From Saprospirales bacterium (GTDB lineage: Bacteria > Bacteroidota > Bacteroidia > Chitinophagales > Saprospiraceae): 15,622 nucleotides of DNA. Below are positions 13,046-15,622 of this stretch, in pieces. The position numbers and the translations under genes are program-made. Numbering within the stretch: the stretch's first letter is position 1; each line of letters starts with the position of its first letter. The stretch lies in the NCBI GenBank assembly GCA_003448025.1, contig DLXL01000407.1, positions 1 through 15,622 on the forward strand, written 5' to 3'. Under the pieces are notes generated by a model that saw only the letters and a list, made by a program, of their open reading frames with translations, was not told where the DNA came from and made no database searches.

Positions 13046-14593
13046 TCACTCTTGCCCTCCCCTCACTAACAACACCTTCCCCGACATCTTCTCCAGCGTT
13101 TCTCCCACAATGGAGTAGAAATACACCCCTCCCGGCGTATCAGCTGCTTCCCAAACTGTTTTTTGATGGAAAGTCTGTGTCCAGACAATACGGCCAGTCA
13201 TGTCAAAAATATTAAGCTGGGCGGGGGCGGATTGATCTGGCCATTCAAAGGTTACGGATGTTTGGGCGGGGTTGGGGTAAACTATTAGCGGCGCTGCCAG
13301 CGGCTCCGGGGCAATACTGCTGAGCTGGCAGAGGGTATCCACACAGCCATCGTTATCTACCTTGATGAGCCAGCCGAAAGACTGTGGCGGACCGGGCGAA
13401 AACCGGTCAAACCGCAATGCCCACACCACGCTGCCGCTGGGCAATACCGTCATGCCTCCCGGATAAGCGGTACCTTCAAACCCCGGCGGTGCTTTTAGCC
13501 GAACACTCCAGAGGGTATCTCCCTGATCGTTTAATTTGTACAAACTGCTGTAAAAAACAACATCGTCCTGGCCTGGGCCGGTGCGATATATCCATGTGCC
13601 GCTTGCAACCCAGTTGCCATCCGGAGTGGGCACAAGATCGCCAAACCGATTGATGGTGGGCCCTAAATCACTAATGGTCCGCTCCCAAAGCAAGTTTAAA
13701 GCACTGTCTCTTCGGATAACTTTCAAATAGGTTCCGGATTCCTCTGCCGAAATTATTTCCATAGTGCCAGTCAGATAAATCCATCCATTGTCAATCGTTT
13801 TTTGAAGACCAAATACACCTACTTCCGCTTTATCCGGACTCTTCCATTCCCATTTGACCAATCCCAAAGTGTCAATGGCAAAAATCCAGCTATTGGCTGT
13901 ATAATTAGTTAAAGCCGTTCCTTGTGGTGAATATTGATTACTGCCCACCACAAAGGTGTTACTATCTAATTGAGTCAGGCTATGAATCGTACTTTGCAAA
14001 GTGTTTTGTCCAGGCTGACCATAAGTTCTGCTCCAAATTTGGTTACCGGATGGGCTTATACGTTTGATAAAACCCTTCAAGGTGTAATCAGATTTTTGGT
14101 AATAACCAGCCAATAAATATCCGCCGGTATTTGCTTCTAAAAGTCTATTTGCATCAAGTGTAAAGGCGCCATTTATACCATATAGTTTATGGAAAATTGG
14201 GTTCCCAACGTTATTAAAAATGGATAAAGAAGCCTGATGGCCTGCAAATGAAACTCCAATAGAAGCAAAGTTCCCATTTTGGAGAGTGAGCACATCATTT
14301 CCTTCAGTAACGATAATATCATCATTATTAAGATTGAAATAGGATGTGTCTAACAATGTCCCGAGTGTATCAAGTTTAGCTAGCACAACTGCTTCAAAGG
14401 GCACTGATTCGGCGGTATAGGCATTTCCCAAAATCCAAAGGGTATCTTCCTTACAAATCACATTTGAAAATCGGGTACCCCAGTTTGATTGGCTGCTTAG
14501 ATTATAGTTATAATGAAATCCGCCTCCGGAATTTTGGCCACTAATACTCACTGAGCTGCCGAGGAGCAGGAAGAAGAATGAAATATGTCTCAT
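13046..14593 (-). CDS. T9SS-exported beta-propeller-like protein
   Basis: A 515-aa protein with a signal peptide (1-20: MRHISFFFLLLGSSVSISGQ) and the ATG at 14593. Residues 21-430 are beta-rich with repeating W/F strands and hydrophobic 'G..I....D..G...W...' patterns such as LKGFIKRISPSGNQIWSRTYG (172-192), WIFAIDTLGLVKWEW (236-250) and LYKLNDQGDTLWSVRL (351-366). This is typical of large propeller-like repeat proteins that Bacteroidota export. A short Cys pair (DNDGCVDTLCQL, 413-424) precedes the sorting domain (437-511: VYPNPAQTSVTFEW ... GGVYFYSIVG). The C-terminal tail RGGQE is unusual for a sorting domain. The ligand is unknown. The segment encoding the start of the sorting domain is about 89% identical in DNA to the broken gene upstream (14653-15350), although the rest of the two proteins is unrelated. 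Confidence 0.8.
   Translation of the reverse strand: MRHISFFFLLLGSSVSISGQNSGGGFHYNYNLSSQSNWGTRFSNVICKEDTLWILGNAYTAESVPFEAVVLAKLDTLGTLLDTSYFNLNNDDIIVTEGNDVLTLQNGNFASIGVSFAGHQASLSIFNNVGNPIFHKLYGINGAFTLDANRLLEANTGGYLLAGYYQKSDYTLKGFIKRISPSGNQIWSRTYGQPGQNTLQSTIHSLTQLDSNTFVVGSNQYSPQGTALTNYTANSWIFAIDTLGLVKWEWKSPDKAEVGVFGLQKTIDNGWIYLTGTMEIISAEESGTYLKVIRRDSALNLLWERTISDLGPTINRFGDLVPTPDGNWVASGTWIYRTGPGQDDVVFYSSLYKLNDQGDTLWSVRLKAPPGFEGTAYPGGMTVLPSGSVVWALRFDRFSPGPPQSFGWLIKVDNDGCVDTLCQLSSIAPEPLAAPLIVYPNPAQTSVTFEWPDQSAPAQLNIFDMTGRIVWTQTFHQKTVWEAADTPGGVYFYSIVGETLEKMSGKVLLVRGGQE
13116..13282 (-). repeat. Sorting-domain direct repeat, copy A
   Basis: This 167-bp segment aligns without gaps to 14711-14877 at offset 1595 bp, with 19 mismatches (148/167, about 89%, counted by hand). 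It encodes the first 56 or so residues of the T9SS sorting domain, and 47 of 56 aligned residues are identical. Confidence 0.8.
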
Positions 14594-14601
14594 GAAAAGG
14601 G

Positions 14602-14642
14602 AAAGCTGCCTGCTTGTACAAATTCAGCAAACAGGCAGCTTT
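14602..14642 (-). terminator. Intercistronic hairpin between two minus-strand T9SS genes
   Basis: AAAGCTGCCTG (14602-14612) pairs perfectly with CAGGCAGCTTT (14632-14642), 11 bp, across a 19-nt loop. On the minus strand it starts 10 nt after the stop of the broken cargo gene and ends 8 nt before the ATG (14593) of the next. The downstream side reads CAGGCAGCTTTCCCTTTTC, pyrimidine-rich but not a clean U-tract. Its core CTGCCTG/CAGGCAG also occurs in the hairpin at 6568-6603. Confidence 0.7.
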
Positions 14643-14652
14643 AGGTTGAGGG

Positions 14653-15350
14653 TTATTTGATTAAAAAGATTTTCCCTGTAGTGAGAAGAGCCCCTTCGCT
14701 TGAAACCGTATAGAAATACACCCCTTCCGGCGCATCAGCTGCTTCCCAAACCGTTTTTTGATAGAATGACTGTGTCCAGACTATACTGCCAGTCATGTCA
14801 AAAACACTAATTTGTGCGGGAGAAGATTGATCCGGCCATTCAAAGGTAACGGAGGTTTGGGCGGGGTTGGGGTAAACTTTCAGCGCATATATTGGCGCAC
14901 CCTGTCTTCCGTCTCTTTCCCTACCGCGTTCGCTAAATGCACAACATTCCGGTAAGCCACACTCGGCAGACTCAAAGGAGAAACCCTGTACTTGCAGAAT
15001 AGATTGAGCTGTTCGGCCGGCTATCCCTGAAGACTGCTGCGCTATGCCCAGCAGCGTTTGTTGGGCAGGTTCATCAATGAAACCTATCTCCTGAGCAAAC
15101 AAAATGGACTTGATTTGTCCAAATAACATCCAGTCATTCTGCTGGGTAAGACTAAGGGTAAGATGTAAAATGGTCCCGGAACAACTGGTTAGCATCCTAA
15201 TTCCGGATTGTGGTTGTTTGGCAATTTTTCCTGGAATGTGGGAGAGCCGGTCAGGCATGTCTGAGGCTGGGCAAACAAGTTTTCATGAAAAGAAAAAATG
15301 CCCAAAATGAGAACAATAAAGATGCGTAAAAGAGAACTTTGATGGGGCAT
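14653..15350 (-). pseudogene. Frameshifted and internally reduced T9SS cargo gene
   Basis: Two frames share one gene layout. From the ATG at 15350 a 53-codon frame encodes a good signal peptide (LLRIFIVLILGIFSFHENLFAQ) and stops at 15189. The adjoining frame, open from 15258 to 14653, encodes a helical segment and a T9SS sorting domain (YALKVYPNPAQTSVTFEW ... EGVYFYTV, about 124-201 of that frame). The ORF start at 15258 (MPDRLSHIPGK) has no signal peptide, so the cargo could not be exported without a shift between about 15258 and 15189. The segment EPAQQTLLGIAQQSSGIAGR (63-82) resembles the closing part of the helical module in the beta-helix protein at 3279 (ALNAIAAQCPLSGGDAVYEA). That suggests the gene once had a large N-terminal domain that was lost. 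A sequencing error could produce the frameshift but not the missing domain. The alternative is a short intact protein using programmed frameshifting, which I consider unlikely. Confidence 0.6.
14711..14877 (-). repeat. Sorting-domain direct repeat, copy B
   Basis: The partner of 13116-13282 at about 89% DNA identity. It lies in the 3' part of the broken cargo gene. Similarity falls off before VYPNP and near the C-terminus, so only the front of the sorting-domain module is shared at this level. Confidence 0.8.
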
Positions 15351-15389
15351 ATAATATGGTTTAAGTGAATAATGCAAAATATCTGTCCC

Positions 15390-15397
15390 CAAAAATA
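15390..15397 (-). promoter_or_regulatory. -7 promoter element upstream of the broken cargo gene
   Basis: On the minus strand TATTTTTG matches TAnnTTTG exactly, about 40 nt before the ATG at 15350. The nearest TTG is 25 nt upstream, slightly beyond the usual 17-23 nt spacer, so the -33 element is weak. If real, it would drive the broken gene and the 515-aa cargo gene behind it. Confidence 0.35.
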
Positions 15398-15622
15398 ATA
15401 AGCTTTAATGAAAACTGTAAGACAATTAACAGTCTCCTTAATGCAAATCACCTGCCCCCTTTCGTACCGCTCAGTCACTTATGCCTTGCATGTGGCCCAT
15501 AACAACAAATTTATCCGGGTTAAATTTTTCAATAGGGTAAACGGCTGAACTTTAACCGGGTAATCAACGCAAAGCTCCTCCTTGTCCCTTCATCACAAAT
15601 CACCATACCCAAATCATAAATC
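15398..15622. other. Gene-free right end with weak repeats
   Basis: No supportable gene. It contains an imperfect inverted repeat CCGGGTTAAA (15515-15524) and TTTAACCGGG (15551-15560), with one central mismatch and a 26-nt loop. At the window edge (about 15588-15622) is an AT-rich direct-repeat stretch built on AAATCA/AAATC. Minus-strand reading gives GATTTATGATTTG-like units, a common style of intergenic filler in these genomes. The tract is cut by the window end. Confidence 0.4.

Overview
The window reads as a chromosomal segment of a Bacteroidota bacterium, most likely in the Saprospiria/Chitinophagia neighbourhood. The signs are four to five predicted secreted proteins ending in type IX secretion (T9SS) type-A sorting domains (V/L-F/Y-PNP near the start, 'G.Y.. 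' near the end), signal peptides ending in ..AQ or ..SQ, promoter-like TAnnTTTG -7 elements, and few clear Shine-Dalgarno sites. No T9SS machinery gene, phage, transposase, CRISPR array, rRNA or tRNA was seen. The genus is inferred from style, not proven.

Layout. Left end (1-2734): the nucleotide-pool cleaning enzyme rdgB on the minus strand. Divergent from it, with only 39 bp between, is an exported N-formylglutamate-amidohydrolase-like protein with a degenerate sorting domain, followed by a JmjC/cupin-type 2-oxoglutarate oxygenase-like protein. Positions 2735-3278 hold a short direct-repeat tract and a small putative helix-turn-helix protein. The centre (3279-10114, plus strand) is a run of three T9SS cargo genes: a 1090-aa beta-helix surface protein with a C-terminal helical module, then two tandem paralogs built from a beta-propeller-like domain, a PKD domain and a sorting domain. 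The right half is minus strand: a 676-aa multi-TM/TPR (TMTC-like) protein, hemD (uroporphyrinogen-III synthase), a 515-aa propeller-like T9SS cargo, and a frameshifted, apparently gutted T9SS cargo gene at 14653-15350. The last 272 bases hold a promoter-like element, an imperfect inverted repeat and AT-rich direct repeats, but no gene I can support.

How the parts relate. The housekeeping genes (rdgB, hemD) are unrelated to the surface cargo around them. The cargo genes appear to evolve by module exchange. The tandem paralogs share 257 bp of perfectly identical DNA over their PKD domains, although their N-terminal halves have diverged. Two minus-strand genes share a 167-bp sorting-domain segment at about 89% DNA identity on unrelated N-termini. 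A palindromic repeat of a kind normally seen between genes sits in frame in the linker of both paralogs. At three cargo-gene junctions a strong hairpin lies between the upstream stop codon and the next ATG. The window does not show an obvious new defence or metabolic system. Its most interesting content is the repeat biology and module shuffling in T9SS cargo genes.
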